Shown here piece by piece: positions 8,519-17,433 of a stretch of DNA of 64,000 bases. Location of the stretch: the NCBI RefSeq assembly GCF_019428685.1, contig NZ_CP080095.1, positions 1,984,001 through 2,048,000 of the forward strand, written 5' to 3'. The notes beneath the pieces are model-generated. The model had not been told where the DNA came from and did not search any database. It saw only the letters and a list, made by a program, of their open reading frames with translations. The translations under genes were made by a program, and so were the position numbers. Numbering within the stretch: the stretch's first letter is position 1; every line of letters starts with the position of its first letter. Origin of the DNA: Paraburkholderia edwinii (GTDB lineage Bacteria; Pseudomonadota; Gammaproteobacteria; Burkholderiales; Burkholderiaceae).

Positions 8519-9872
8519 CTCGACAAAGGTGCCGGCAACCGCACCGGCAAAAGTGCCGGGGCCGTCGCTCGCGACATGGCCGACCGAATGGCGCAAGTAC
8601 GTCTTCATCGTGCTCGAGGGCACGGCTGAGGCGGTGCCAGCGGGGCGGCTCGTCCTTTTCGAGGAGGGCATCAAGCCGGTCGGCGCGACTTTCGTGTACG
8701 GCAACAAGTACCTGCAGCGCGCGCACGCGCTCGCGGTGGATCCGGTCAGCATGCCGCTCGAAGAAGCGAGGGCGCATAAGGAAACCGTGTTCCAGCCGCC
8801 CGCGGGGCTCGCGCTATTCGGCGCGATCCGCGATGCGGCGCCGGACTCGTGGGGCCGGCGCGTGATCGAAAACATGCTGAAGGTCGCGCCGGACAGCTTG
8901 CCGGAAACCGAATATCTCGCGCACGCAGGGCCTCATCGCACCGGCGCGCTCGACTTCCGCGATTCACCGACGGCGCCGGCCGAGCGCGGCAAACTGCCGG
9001 ACATCAAGGAACTGTCGTACCTGCTCGACGCTGCCGCGCTAATCCAGCAGGGCCGACGCGTGCCGCGCAACCTGCAGTCGCTCTTCAGCGTAGGGGCCAC
9101 GCTCGGTGGCGCGCGGCCCAAAGCGGTGCTGCTCGAGGGCGGGCGGCAATGGGTCGCGAAGTTTCCCGCGTTTCGCGACAGCTTCAATGTGCCCGTTATC
9201 GAGCGCGCGACGCTCGAGCTCGCGCGTCTGTGCGGGCTGCGTGTGCCCGAGACGCGACTCGTGCACATGCCCGATGGGCGCGACGTGATGCTAATCGAGC
9301 GCTTCGATCGCGTGCCGTTGCAACGGGGCGAATTCGGCAAGCGGCACGTCGTGAGCGCGCTCACGATGCTCAAAATGCACGAGTTCGACACGGGCTCGGC
9401 CGAATACGCGAACCTGGCCGACACGATCGCCGAACTGGGTGCAAGCGGTTTTGTCGGCGCGGACAAGACGGAGCTCTTCAAGCGCATGGTGTTCAACATC
9501 CTCGTCACGAATGACGACGATCATCTGCGCAATCACGCGTTCGTCTGGGACGGAGTCAATCGCGGCTGGCGGCTAAGCGACCTGTATGACGTCGTGCCCA
9601 AACCGCAATTGGGTTCGGAGCGTTTTCTCGTGCTGGGTGTCGGGCCCGCGGCCGGGCGGCTAGCCACGCTCGACAACGCGTTGTCGGCGGCGGGCCGGTT
9701 CGGTCTGCTCAAGCACGCGGCGGCGCAGATCATCAAGGACCTGTCGGCCGTCGTGCGCGAATGGCGCATGCACTTCGAAGCGCTCGGCGTGCCGGTCGCA
9801 GAATGCGACAAGGTCGCCTCGGCGTTTCGTAAGCCCAAGGACCTCGGCCTGCGCGCGGTCGAAAAGGCGTAG
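8502..9872 (+). CDS. hipA: HipA-like serine/threonine kinase toxin
   Basis: A 456-residue HipA-family kinase. HipA of E. coli phosphorylates glutamyl-tRNA synthetase and induces dormancy; the target of this member is unknown. The GTG start at 8502 lies inside the antitoxin gene. The N-terminal subdomain is followed by the glycine-rich loop SVGATLGGARPKAVL (about residues 190-204). The catalytic segment VTNDDDHLRNHAF (about 335-347) and the metal-binding LSDLYDVVP (about 358-366) are intact. The key catalytic residues are present, so the toxin looks functional. It ends convergent with the downstream MFS gene. Confidence 0.85.
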   Translation: MSTISSSTKVPATAPAKVPGPSLATWPTEWRKYVFIVLEGTAEAVPAGRLVLFEEGIKPVGATFVYGNKYLQRAHALAVDPVSMPLEEARAHKETVFQPPAGLALFGAIRDAAPDSWGRRVIENMLKVAPDSLPETEYLAHAGPHRTGALDFRDSPTAPAERGKLPDIKELSYLLDAAALIQQGRRVPRNLQSLFSVGATLGGARPKAVLLEGGRQWVAKFPAFRDSFNVPVIERATLELARLCGLRVPETRLVHMPDGRDVMLIERFDRVPLQRGEFGKRHVVSALTMLKMHEFDTGSAEYANLADTIAELGASGFVGADKTELFKRMVFNILVTNDDDHLRNHAFVWDGVNRGWRLSDLYDVVPKPQLGSERFLVLGVGPAAGRLATLDNALSAAGRFGLLKHAAAQIIKDLSAVVREWRMHFEALGVPVAECDKVASAFRKPKDLGLRAVEKA

Positions 9873-9980
9873 CGGCGGCGCGCCGACGCGGCGGTCCGCG
9901 CTAGTGTCCTGCGCTTGTCTTTCGTATTTCACGCACAAGCCGCCGCGCGCCTTACCCGTTCGTTACCGCAATTGCTACCG

Positions 9981-11312
9981 CTACCGCGCTTCCGGCAACG
10001 CATCGGTTTTCTGCTGCATACCCGCATTGCGCGTTTCCGGCATCGCAGCCCATACGAGCAGCACGGCAAGCGCGCCTGCGCCTGCCAGTCCGAAGAAGCT
10101 GACCGCATTGCCGAAGCGGTCTGCGACAAAGCCCGCCAGCGACGTGCTCAGCGTCGCGCCGATACCTGCCGCGAGCCCGAAGAGCCCGATACACAGGTTG
10201 TAACGGCCTTTGCCGCCCGCGACGTCGGCCGCGATCAGCGGCAGCATCACGCCGAACACCGCGGCGCTGATGCCGTCGAGCATCTGCACCGGCACGAGCA
10301 GGTACGGGCTGCTCACGCCCGCGAACAGCAGGGCGCGAATCGGCAACGCGGAAAAGCCGAGCAGCAGGATCGGACGCCGTCCCCAACTCTGCGCCGTCCG
10401 GCCGACCCACGGCGAGAGCAGCGCGACGATTGCCTGCGGCACGATGATGCACGCGGCGATCACGAGTTGAACGTTGTCGCCCATGCTCGCGGTCACTTCG
10501 CCCGCCGCGAGGTTCAGCATGGCCGCGTTCGACAGATGGAACAGCACGACGCACAGGGCGAACACGAGCAGCCGCTTGTCGCGCAGCAGATCGAAAATCG
10601 ATTCGCGATGTTCCGGCTCGACGGGCGCGTCGTCCGGTGCCGGCTCCGCGAGTGGCGATGCCGCGGCGTCGTCAAACGACGGCTCATGTGACGGCTCATG
10701 CGACGGTTCACGTGCGCGCGGCGCGCCTGGCAAACGCGGCATCGCGTTTGGCAGATGAATCATCGTCAGCGCGAAGAGCGCGGGCACCGCGAGCGCCGCG
10801 GTTAGCCAGAACACTGCGCGTGCCGAGACATATTCGCCCGTCAGACCCATGAGGCCTGCTGCGACCGCGCTGCCGATCGACGCCCAGCGCGCGTTGCGGC
10901 CGAGCCGGTCGCCGAGATTCGCGCGCCCGACGAGCGCAAACGAGATCGCCGCCATCGCGGGCACCAGCATGCAGCTCGCGAAGCCGTGCAGCACCTCGGC
11001 GGCCATCACGGGCAGCACGGTCGGGCTGACGGCCAGCAGCAGCGCGCTCAATATGATCGCGATGGTCGCCCATGCGGCGGCCGCCTTCTTGTTGCGCAGC
11101 GCGTCGACGGCGGCGCCACCCGGCACCTGGCTCACCATTGCGCTGATCGTACCGACCGATAGAGCGAGGCCGATTTCGCCCTGGGTCCATTTGTGCGTCG
11201 CGAGGTACGACGCGATAAACGGCCCGAACCCCGTCTGCACGTTCGCGACGAAGAAGTTCAGCCAGTCGAGGGCGCGGACACTGCGTGCGTTGACCATGTG
11301 CCGGCCCGTCAT
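9981..11312 (-). CDS. Major facilitator superfamily transporter
   Basis: A 443-residue polytopic membrane protein with two six-helix halves joined by a long acidic central loop (about residues 190-235). The first half carries the MFS-type GDRLGRNARW segment and the second DRFGNAVS. The loop holds three copies of SHEP-like residues encoded by a 12-base tandem repeat at about 10678-10713. The start overlaps the stop of the upstream lipoprotein gene in an ATGA junction, so the two are co-translated. The substrate is unknown; nothing in the sequence distinguishes drug from metabolite export. Confidence 0.8.
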   Translation of the reverse strand: MTGRHMVNARSVRALDWLNFFVANVQTGFGPFIASYLATHKWTQGEIGLALSVGTISAMVSQVPGGAAVDALRNKKAAAAWATIAIILSALLLAVSPTVLPVMAAEVLHGFASCMLVPAMAAISFALVGRANLGDRLGRNARWASIGSAVAAGLMGLTGEYVSARAVFWLTAALAVPALFALTMIHLPNAMPRLPGAPRAREPSHEPSHEPSFDDAAASPLAEPAPDDAPVEPEHRESIFDLLRDKRLLVFALCVVLFHLSNAAMLNLAAGEVTASMGDNVQLVIAACIIVPQAIVALLSPWVGRTAQSWGRRPILLLGFSALPIRALLFAGVSSPYLLVPVQMLDGISAAVFGVMLPLIAADVAGGKGRYNLCIGLFGLAAGIGATLSTSLAGFVADRFGNAVSFFGLAGAGALAVLLVWAAMPETRNAGMQQKTDALPEAR

Positions 11313-12394
11313 CGGGAAGTTCGCGCGGACGAAGCCGTCGCGCCGGATGACGGAGGCGGCGCAGCGCTCGCTGCCGCGGGTGGCGCGGCGCCGCTCGCGG
11401 CCGGCGCCGATGTGCCCGCCGGGGTCGCCGCAGCCGATGCGGGAGCCTGCGGCGGCGCAGGCGACACCGCAACGATCGGCTTGCCGTTCTCATAAGAAGG
11501 CGACGCCTTGATCTGTGCCTCGTTCAGATCCATCAGCGCGCGCAGCGACTTGTCCTTCGGCGTGAAATGCAGCGCGGACCAGCTCGCCGCAATCGAGCGC
11601 CGGTCGAGATTGATGATGCCGCTCACGTCGATCACAACCGCTTGGGGCTGCGCATTGCCGTCGATCAGCACGTCGATCACGCGCCCGACCTGCGCGCCGT
11701 TCGGCCGTTCGACGGTCGCGTCGAGCAGCGGCAACTGGCCGTCCGGCACGGGCGGCGCGGGCGCCACGCCGGCCAGCGGGGTGGCGAGCGAGGTCGACGG
11801 CTTCGCGCGGCCGACCGAAGCCATCTGGTTCGGCGGCAAGGTGATGGTGATCGGCGCGGGCTTGGCGGTCGGATTGAAGCGGAATGCGTTCCACGGAAAG
11901 CTCGCCTTGCGGTCGCCGATGCCCATGAAGCCCTGCAGATTGACGACGAGCTCGCGCGGTGCGCCATGCGCATCGACGGTCAGATCGACCGCGCGGCCGA
12001 TCACCTTGCCGTCGGGCCTCTGCACTTCGCTGTCGAGCAGGCCTCGCACCGAGCCGCGGTCGATCGCGTGCGTCACGATCAGCGGCGGCGGAGGAGGAGG
12101 CGGCGGCGGGGGCGGTGGGGGCGGCGGCGGAGGCGGCTCGACCTTGTGAGGCCGCGCGATCACCCGCTTGGGCTTTTTCGGCTGAGCGGGCTCGGCCGGT
12201 TCGGTTTCCTCGGGCTCGGTCTCGACGACCGGCGGCGCAGGCGGCTCGACGATGCTCGGCACGGCCTCGACAATCGGCGCGGGCTCCTGATGGGCAGGGC
12301 CGAACAGCGCGCAGCCCGACAGCACGAGGGCCGAGAGCGCCAGCACGGCGAGAAACAGTAGTCGGAAAGCCGGACGTAGGAAACCGCCGCTCAT
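11309..12394 (-). CDS. Proline-rich lipoprotein with two PRC-barrel-like domains
   Basis: A 361-residue envelope lipoprotein. The signal peptide ends in the lipobox LSGC (about residues 25-28). An acidic/proline linker follows, then an uninterrupted run of 18 prolines (about residues 88-105). Two repeats of a PRC-barrel-like domain come next (LLDSEVQRPDGKVIGRAVDL and LLDATVERPNGAQVGRVIDV), and the tail is rich in Ala, Pro and Ser. The polyproline run could span the periplasm, and its translation should depend strongly on elongation factor P. The ribosome site GGAG lies nine bases before the ATG. It forms a two-gene operon with the MFS transporter. Function unknown. Confidence 0.75.
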   Translation of the reverse strand: MSGGFLRPAFRLLFLAVLALSALVLSGCALFGPAHQEPAPIVEAVPSIVEPPAPPVVETEPEETEPAEPAQPKKPKRVIARPHKVEPPPPPPPPPPPPPPPPPPLIVTHAIDRGSVRGLLDSEVQRPDGKVIGRAVDLTVDAHGAPRELVVNLQGFMGIGDRKASFPWNAFRFNPTAKPAPITITLPPNQMASVGRAKPSTSLATPLAGVAPAPPVPDGQLPLLDATVERPNGAQVGRVIDVLIDGNAQPQAVVIDVSGIINLDRRSIAASWSALHFTPKDKSLRALMDLNEAQIKASPSYENGKPIVAVSPAPPQAPASAAATPAGTSAPAASGAAPPAAASAAPPPSSGATASSARTSR

Positions 12395-12942
12395 CTACAA
12401 GGACTCCATGGCATGAAGCGGGACGCCCGGGAGCATCGCCGCGATCGGTGCAGTGAAACGTGCTGTTAAACGGGCTGTGAAGCTGGCTGCGAAACTGGTT
12501 GTGAAACTGGTTGTGAAGCGGCTTGTGAAGCGTGCTGTAAAACGTGCCGCGCAGCGCGCGAGCGTCGCACTCATTGTGAGACTGAATGCGAGGTCGAAAG
12601 CGCGCCGCGGACAGAGTGTAACCTGCGGCGCCTGCGAAGCCGGGTTTGCCGCGCGTGGCGCACCGCGGCGCAACGCGCTTTTGCGCATTTTTCCCGCGTA
12701 GGTGTAAACACCCGGCGGGCCAGCCGCCGCTCCCGCGCGCTCGGCGATATAAGCGTCGCGACATGCCGGGCATGCCTTCGCCGCGATAGGAGACATATTT
12801 GTCTTCACCTAACCTTCGCAACTACAGAAAGGCGGCACCGCACGCACGCAATGCGCGCAAGCCGCACGACAACTCGACGAGACGAACCTGACGGCGGCTC
12901 CCACATGGCCGTTTCAGCTTGCTGATAAAGGAGGCACTCACC
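12395..12942. other. Gene-poor 548-base divergent region
   Basis: This region separates the lipoprotein and the NCS2 permease. It holds a 12-base tandem array (12453-12560) and otherwise no convincing gene. Reading frames through the array on both strands encode only tetrapeptide repeats and have no family resemblance. A strong ribosome site AAAGGAGG at 12927-12934 belongs to the permease. Confidence 0.6.
12453..12560. repeat. 12-base tandem repeat, nine copies
   Basis: Nine contiguous 12-base units related to GTGAAGCGTGCT run from 12453 to 12560. The first is GTGAAACGTGCT and the fifth GTGAAACTGGTT. The period is a multiple of three, so every frame is free of stops and encodes a tetrapeptide repeat (KRAV-like on the plus strand, ARFT-like on the minus strand). 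It sits 58 bases upstream of the lipoprotein start. Confidence 0.85.
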
Positions 12943-14349
12943 ATGATGGAATCCCAGGCGCACGCGCAAGGCTTGCCGGCAACCGACCTCGACGGCGACG
13001 ACGCCGCTTTCGAAGGGACATACGAGGGAGTAATCGACCGCTATTTCGAAGTGTCGGCACGCGGCAGCACGCAGCGCCGCGAAATCGTGGCGGGTATCAC
13101 AACGTTTCTCGCGATGGTCTATTCAGTGTTCGTCGTCCCAGGCATGTTCGGCAAGGCTGGTTTCGACACGAGCGCGGTATTCGTCGCCGTCTGTCTGACG
13201 ACTGCATTCGGCTCGCTGCTGATGGGCGTGTGGGCACGCTTGCCGATCGCCATCGGCTGCGCGATCTCGCTGACCGCGTTCACCGCATTCGGGCTCGTGC
13301 TCGGCAAGGGATTGCCTCCGACCGTCGCATTGGGCGCGGTGTTTCTGATGGGCCTCGTGTTTACCGCGATTTCAGTGACGGGCGTGCGCTCGTGGATTCT
13401 GCGCAATCTGCCGGCCGGCGTCGCGCACGGCACGGGCATCGGCATCGGACTTTTTCTGCTGCTGATCGCGGCCAACGACGTTGGGCTCGTGGTGAAGAAC
13501 CCGGGGCCGGGCATGCCGGTGTCGCTCGGTCACATCACGTCGCTGCCGGCGCTGATGTCGGTGATCGGTCTCGCGGCGATCTTCGGACTCGTGCGACGCC
13601 GCGTGCCGGGAGCGATCCTCATTGTGATCGTCGCGATCTCGGCGCTGGCGCTGCTGCTCGATCCGGCTGTCGCGTTTCATGGCGTGTTCGCGCTGCCGTC
13701 GTTGAGCGCGCCGGGGCATACGTCGCTGATCGGCGCGATGGACCTGAAAGGCGCGTTGTCGCTCGCGGTGCTGCCGAGCGTGCTCGCACTCGTGATGACC
13801 GCGGTGTTCGATGCGACGGGTACGATCCGCGCGGTTGCGGGGCAGGCGGGCCAGCTCGATCAGAACGGCCGCATTATCAACGGCGGCCGCGCGTTGACGG
13901 CCGATTCCGTGAGTTCGATCTTTTCAGGCCTGATGGGCGGCGCACCGGCTGCTGCGTATATCGAGTCGACGGTCGGCGTCGCCGCCGGTGCGAAAACCGG
14001 TCTCGCGGCGGCAATCGTCGGGTTGCTGTTTCTCTGCGTGATGTTTTTTTCGCCGCTCGCCGCGCTTGTACCGTCGTATGCGACCGCGCCCGCGCTGATG
14101 TACGTCGGGCTGCTGATGCTGTCGAGCGTGAGCAAGCTGCATATGGACGATATGGTCGATGCGATGTCGGGACTCGTCTGCGCGGTGTTTATCGTGCTGA
14201 CCGCGAATATCGTGACTGGCATCATGCTCGGCTTCTGCACGCTGGTGATCGGCCGGATCGTGAGCGGCGAATTTAGAAAGCTTAATGTCGGGACCGTTGC
14301 GATCGCAATCGTTCTTGCAGTGTTCTATCTGGGCGGTTGGGCGATCTGA
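12943..14349 (+). CDS. NCS2-family purine permease (AzgA-like)
   Basis: A proton-coupled nucleobase importer of the guanine/hypoxanthine/adenine branch. The 468-residue protein has about 12-14 hydrophobic helices. The AzgA-type start motif [20 protein letters not shown] is near residue 45, and [22 protein letters not shown] occurs near 310. The ATG at 12943 follows AAAGGAGG at an ideal distance; the longer TTG frame from 12919 would include the ribosome site. A rho-independent terminator follows at 14427. The exact base specificity cannot be read from the sequence. Confidence 0.88.
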   Translation: MMESQAHAQGLPATDLDGDDAAFEGTYEGVIDRYFEVSARGSTQRREIVAGITTFLAMVYSVFVVPGMFGKAGFDTSAVFVAVCLTTAFGSLLMGVWARLPIAIGCAISLTAFTAFGLVLGKGLPPTVALGAVFLMGLVFTAISVTGVRSWILRNLPAGVAHGTGIGIGLFLLLIAANDVGLVVKNPGPGMPVSLGHITSLPALMSVIGLAAIFGLVRRRVPGAILIVIVAISALALLLDPAVAFHGVFALPSLSAPGHTSLIGAMDLKGALSLAVLPSVLALVMTAVFDATGTIRAVAGQAGQLDQNGRIINGGRALTADSVSSIFSGLMGGAPAAAYIESTVGVAAGAKTGLAAAIVGLLFLCVMFFSPLAALVPSYATAPALMYVGLLMLSSVSKLHMDDMVDAMSGLVCAVFIVLTANIVTGIMLGFCTLVIGRIVSGEFRKLNVGTVAIAIVLAVFYLGGWAI

Positions 14350-14426
14350 TTTTGCGAGTCTTTCCTGCCGGGAGGACGTAACGCCTGTTGCAGGCGAACA
14401 GCGGTTTCCGGCTAGCGGTTTCCTCC

Positions 14427-14468
14427 ACGGGTGCGGCGCGGTCACTTTGCGCGGCACCCGTTGTTTTT
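14427..14468 (+). terminator. Rho-independent terminator after the NCS2 permease
   Basis: ACGGGTGC (14427-14434) pairs with GCACCCGT (14454-14461), with further inner GC pairs. It is followed directly by TGTTTTTTG. Confidence 0.8.
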
Positions 14469-14481
14469 TGCGTCTGCCGCG

Positions 14482-14664
14482 CTACAGCGACATTTCGAAA
14501 GCGGGCCTGAGGAACAGGTGAATTGCCATTACGACGAGCCCCATCGCGGCAGCCGCGAGCGTCAGCGTCCCGTACTCGTCGTATCGCATGTCGTACAGAC
14601 AGGCGACAAGAAAGAGAATCGCAAGGAGATTGGTCAGCCAGTCGAAGTTGAGTGCGAGCAACAT
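14482..14664 (-). CDS. Small two-helix membrane protein, function unknown
   Basis: A 60-residue protein with two predicted membrane helices (about residues 6-25 and 35-55) separated by a charged loop (YDMRYDEYG). The composition, with Leu/Ala-rich helices and a defined charged turn, is typical of a genuine small membrane protein rather than a shadow frame, and no competing gene overlaps it. I see no strong ribosome site. The terminator of the convergent NCS2 permease lies just beyond its stop. Confidence 0.6.
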   Translation of the reverse strand: MLLALNFDWLTNLLAILFLVACLYDMRYDEYGTLTLAAAAMGLVVMAIHLFLRPAFEMSL

Positions 14665-14769
14665 CGGCGAATCCGGGCTCGCCCGGCAGAATCGTCTATC
14701 AGATGAGGCGATTCTATCGAGTTGACCTTACGGATTAGCAACGAAGTCGCGCAAATGCGACGTAAGCTG

Positions 14770-15681
14770 TTATTCAGCCGATGCCGCGCGCATGTCCTGT
14801 TTGATCCAGTCGATTACCGAGCTGCGCTTCGGCGTCCAGCCGAGCAGTTCACGCGCGCGCGAGCCGCGCACGCGGCTGTTCGAGCCGAGGCCGTACGAGG
14901 CCATCTCGTAGCCCCATTCATTTTTCGCTTCTTCGAGCGGCCAGTCTTGCGGCGCGCCGAGACCGAGCGCGTCGGCAATCGCCGCGCTCATTTCGCGGAA
15001 CGACGCTTCGCCGCTTTCAACGAAATAGAACGTGCCGGCAGGCGTTTTCTCGAGCGCGAGGCGATAGAGTTCGACGACGTCGTCGATATGGACGTTCGAC
15101 CAGATGTTGCCGCCGCTGCCGACGTGCCGCACGATGCCGCTTTTTTGCGCCTGACGGATGAGGCGCGGCAACTGCACGCTTGCGCTGCCCTTGATTGCGC
15201 CGTGCCCATAGATCAGCGTATTGCAGAGCACGGCCGAGCGAACGCCGCGCTTTGCGGCGTCGAGCACGAGCCGATCGATTGCCACGCGTGCGGCCTTGTC
15301 GGCAGTTGGTTCGGGCAACGAATCTTCGTGATAGATCGCAGCCGCGCCGGCTTCCCCACCCGATGCATCGCCGACGATGCTTGAGCCGCTCGTATGCAGG
15401 AACGGCTTGTTCGAACCGGCGAGGCCTTCAATCAAGGCTTCGACCGCGCCGCGATGATCGCTGCTTGCTGCGTTGATAACGGCGTCGGCCGCTTGTGCCT
15501 GCGCGATCAGCAGCGCGCGGTCGTCGAGCGAACCGATGACGGGGGTTATGCCGAGGCGTTCGAGTTCGGCGGCCTGTTCGGGCTTGCGGATCAGACCGGT
15601 GACGTGATGCCCCGCGCGCACGAGGCCGGCGGCGATCGAACCGCCGATAAAACCATTCGCGCCTGTGATGAAGATGTTCAA
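14770..15681 (-). CDS. NAD(P)-dependent epimerase/reductase of the extended SDR family
   Basis: A 303-residue Rossmann-fold oxidoreductase. The N-terminal TGANGFIGG dinucleotide motif (residues 6-14) is intact, and conserved segments AVINAASSDHRG and IWSNVHIDDVVELY are visible. The last marks the extended/atypical SDR group. The canonical YxxxK catalytic pair is not obvious; IYGHGAIKG is the nearest fit. It is divergent from a LysR regulator with a perfect palindrome between them, so that regulator probably controls it. Substrate unknown. Confidence 0.8.
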   Translation of the reverse strand: MNIFITGANGFIGGSIAAGLVRAGHHVTGLIRKPEQAAELERLGITPVIGSLDDRALLIAQAQAADAVINAASSDHRGAVEALIEGLAGSNKPFLHTSGSSIVGDASGGEAGAAAIYHEDSLPEPTADKAARVAIDRLVLDAAKRGVRSAVLCNTLIYGHGAIKGSASVQLPRLIRQAQKSGIVRHVGSGGNIWSNVHIDDVVELYRLALEKTPAGTFYFVESGEASFREMSAAIADALGLGAPQDWPLEEAKNEWGYEMASYGLGSNSRVRGSRARELLGWTPKRSSVIDWIKQDMRAASAE

Positions 15682-15775
15682 GAGGTTCTCCCATGCCGCG
15701 TTTGGCGGCGTTGAATGGAAAGACGATATGAACGCAGTATGGGACGAAGCGATTCTCGCAAAAAGCGTGTTAGTC

Positions 15776-15795
15776 TCAAATCAAACTTGATTTGA
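15776..15795. promoter_or_regulatory. Perfect palindromic operator between the SDR and LysR genes
   Basis: TCAAATCAA (15776-15784), AC, TTGATTTGA (15787-15795) form a perfect 9-base inverted repeat. It ends eight bases before the LysR start codon and contains T-N11-A matches. It is the natural candidate site for LysR autoregulation and for control of the divergent SDR gene; binding is inferred. Confidence 0.65.
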
Positions 15796-15803
15796 AATCA
15801 ACA

Positions 15804-16691
15804 ATGAAAACTTCGACCGATGAACTGCTGGTGTTTGTGACGGTGATCGACAGCGGATCGATTACGGCGGCTGCGGAGAAGCTGCAGCAGACCGTATCGG
15901 GCGTCAGCCGCGCGCTGTCGCGGCTCGAGAAGAAACTCGACACCGCGCTCGTGCGGCGCACGACGCGGCGCTTGCAGCTGACCGAAGAGGGCGAGCTATA
16001 CCTCGCCAAAGCGCGCGCGATACTCGCTGCGATGGAAGAAGCCGAGGAGTCGGTGGCGCGGCGGCGCAGACGTCCGTCGGGACCGTTGAGGGTGGATGCG
16101 GCGTCGCCGTTCATGCTGCATTGCATAGCACCGCATATGAAGGCGTTTTCGGCGATGTATCCGGAGATCCGGCTCGAGCTAACGAGCAATGAGCGGACCG
16201 TCGACCTGTTGAAGCAGCGGGTGGATATCGCGATTCGTATTGGCGAGTTGCAGGATTCGACGTTGCATGCGCGTGCGTTAGGCAGCAGCAAGTTGAGAAT
16301 TGTGGCGAGTCCCGGTTACGTGGCGGAGCGCGGGGTGCCGCGGTCGGTGGATGCGCTGCATGAGCATCGGCTGATCGGGTTCACTGCGCCCGAGCATTTG
16401 AACCGGTGGCCGTTGCGGGATGGCGAGCGCGATTCGTTGAAGATCGAGCCGGGTATTGCGGCGTCGAGCGGGGAGACGTTGCGACGGCTCGCGATCGATG
16501 GGTGGGGGATCGCTTGCCTTGCGGATTTCATGATTGCCGGCGATTTGCGGGATGGGCGGCTTGTTACGGTGCTCGAGAACGTGCTGATCGATCGGCGGCA
16601 GCCGGTTCATGCGGTGTACTACCAGAGCGCTTCGCTTGCGGGGCGGGTGAAGTGCTTTCTGGATTTTATTCAGGGGAGGGTGAGGCTTTAG
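15804..16691 (+). CDS. LysR-family transcriptional regulator
   Basis: A 295-residue regulator. The HTH occupies about residues 3-62 (SITAAAEKLQQTVSGVSRALSRLEKKL). It is followed by the substrate-binding fold with the CrgA/PA0477-like segment ERTVDLLKQRVDIAIRIGEL. I chose the ATG at 15804; the longer TTG frame from 15792 would run through the operator palindrome. It is transcribed away from the SDR gene and probably regulates it. The effector is unknown. Confidence 0.85.
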   Translation: MKTSTDELLVFVTVIDSGSITAAAEKLQQTVSGVSRALSRLEKKLDTALVRRTTRRLQLTEEGELYLAKARAILAAMEEAEESVARRRRRPSGPLRVDAASPFMLHCIAPHMKAFSAMYPEIRLELTSNERTVDLLKQRVDIAIRIGELQDSTLHARALGSSKLRIVASPGYVAERGVPRSVDALHEHRLIGFTAPEHLNRWPLRDGERDSLKIEPGIAASSGETLRRLAIDGWGIACLADFMIAGDLRDGRLVTVLENVLIDRRQPVHAVYYQSASLAGRVKCFLDFIQGRVRL

Positions 16692-16730
16692 CCGGCGGCG
16701 GCCGTCACCGGGTTTCTGCATCGAGGCCGT

Positions 16731-16826
16731 CTACATTTCTACGAAGTCCGACTCGCGGAACGGTTTGGGCCACACGCCATCGAAAACGACACCTTCGAGT
16801 TCGAGTAACCCATCCGCCTCGCGCAA
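16731..16826 (-). pseudogene. Fragment of a C-terminal coding region (degraded)
   Basis: The minus strand encodes LREADGLLELEGVVFDGVWP followed by KPFRESDFVEM and a stop. This reads like the C-terminus of a normal protein, but an in-frame stop lies just upstream and no start or ribosome site is present. It belongs to the decayed stretch downstream of the YD-repeat/immunity genes. Parent family not identified. Confidence 0.3.
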
Positions 16827-16864
16827 TCCTTAGGAAATGCAGCATCTCGCTGAGACTCGAAGAT

Positions 16865-17338
16865 TCAAAGGCTCGCGGGCGTTCGAACCGCGACGGGGCT
16901 ACCCGATTCCTTGTAGACGTTTCGCCAGTCAGCACCGCCTATCCTCTTACCCGACTCCATAACCATCAACGAGCCACCGGGCGTCGGATAATGTTTGAGC
17001 GGTTTGCCGTCAAGACGATCGATGGAGAAGATATCGATCAGATCGTCGGTTGGGGTTTTCATGATCTGCACACACACAAGCACTGCGACGCCCTCATCGA
17101 TGCCGATAAGTTCCCGTCGAAGCATGTAGGCATCGCAACCGCTTTTCTCTGTCGCTTCGTCGTGGCGGACAGCGAGAAAGAGCGGGGAGTCGATCTCGAA
17201 CACTTTGCATGAGTCGATCTGTAATAGCCATCGATCAGCGAGATGGGGATAGAGAGGTGCGTTCATCCATAGCGCGAATCTGAGTAGAGCTTGCTCGTGT
17301 GTGGCCAGTGGTCTGTCGATGAGGTTGTGTGGTGTCAA
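16865..17338 (-). CDS. Hypothetical 157-residue protein downstream of the toxin-immunity pair (possible immunity protein)
   Basis: The frame encodes a balanced 157-residue soluble protein (for example LLRFALWMNAPLYPHLADRW and LIDIFSIDRLDGKPLKHY) with no signal peptide or membrane helix. The only start is a TTG at 17338, preceded by AGGTG. It overlaps the stop of an upstream remnant in a TTGA junction, which suggests coupling. Arrays of diverse, often orphan immunity genes are common downstream of Rhs-type toxins, and this position fits that. I do not recognise the family, and its C-terminus could be frameshifted against the fragment at 16731. Confidence 0.5.
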   Translation of the reverse strand: MTPHNLIDRPLATHEQALLRFALWMNAPLYPHLADRWLLQIDSCKVFEIDSPLFLAVRHDEATEKSGCDAYMLRRELIGIDEGVAVLVCVQIMKTPTDDLIDIFSIDRLDGKPLKHYPTPGGSLMVMESGKRIGGADWRNVYKESGSPVAVRTPASL

Positions 17339-17412
17339 CGGTACACCTGTCTTTGGCTAGTCATCGTTTCTCCAATGTCGATAAGCCGATCTTCGAAGTA
17401 GAGTCGGCTCAT
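17335..17412 (-). pseudogene. Remnant of a second copy of the immunity gene 3' end
   Basis: A 25-codon frame (starts MSRLYFEDRLIDIGETMTS) resembles the last part of the intact immunity candidate (LIEALIDIRKTMASGK). The similarity is also visible in the DNA: GCTTATCGAcATTgGa matches GCTTATCGAtATTcGc, and ACGATGaCTAGC matches ACGATGgCTAGC. It looks like a truncated duplicate left by recombination at the immunity locus. Its TGA overlaps the TTG start of the next gene. Confidence 0.4.
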
Positions 17413-17433
17413 ATGACCGAACGCCTTTCGTAC

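Noticed and set aside
12453..12701. Plus-strand 82-codon frame rich in Lys, Arg, Ala and Val (KRAV repeats), resembling a histone H1-like basic tail
   Set aside because: It is a translation of the 12-base array followed by an Arg-rich chance frame; there is no ribosome site and the opposite strand is equally open.
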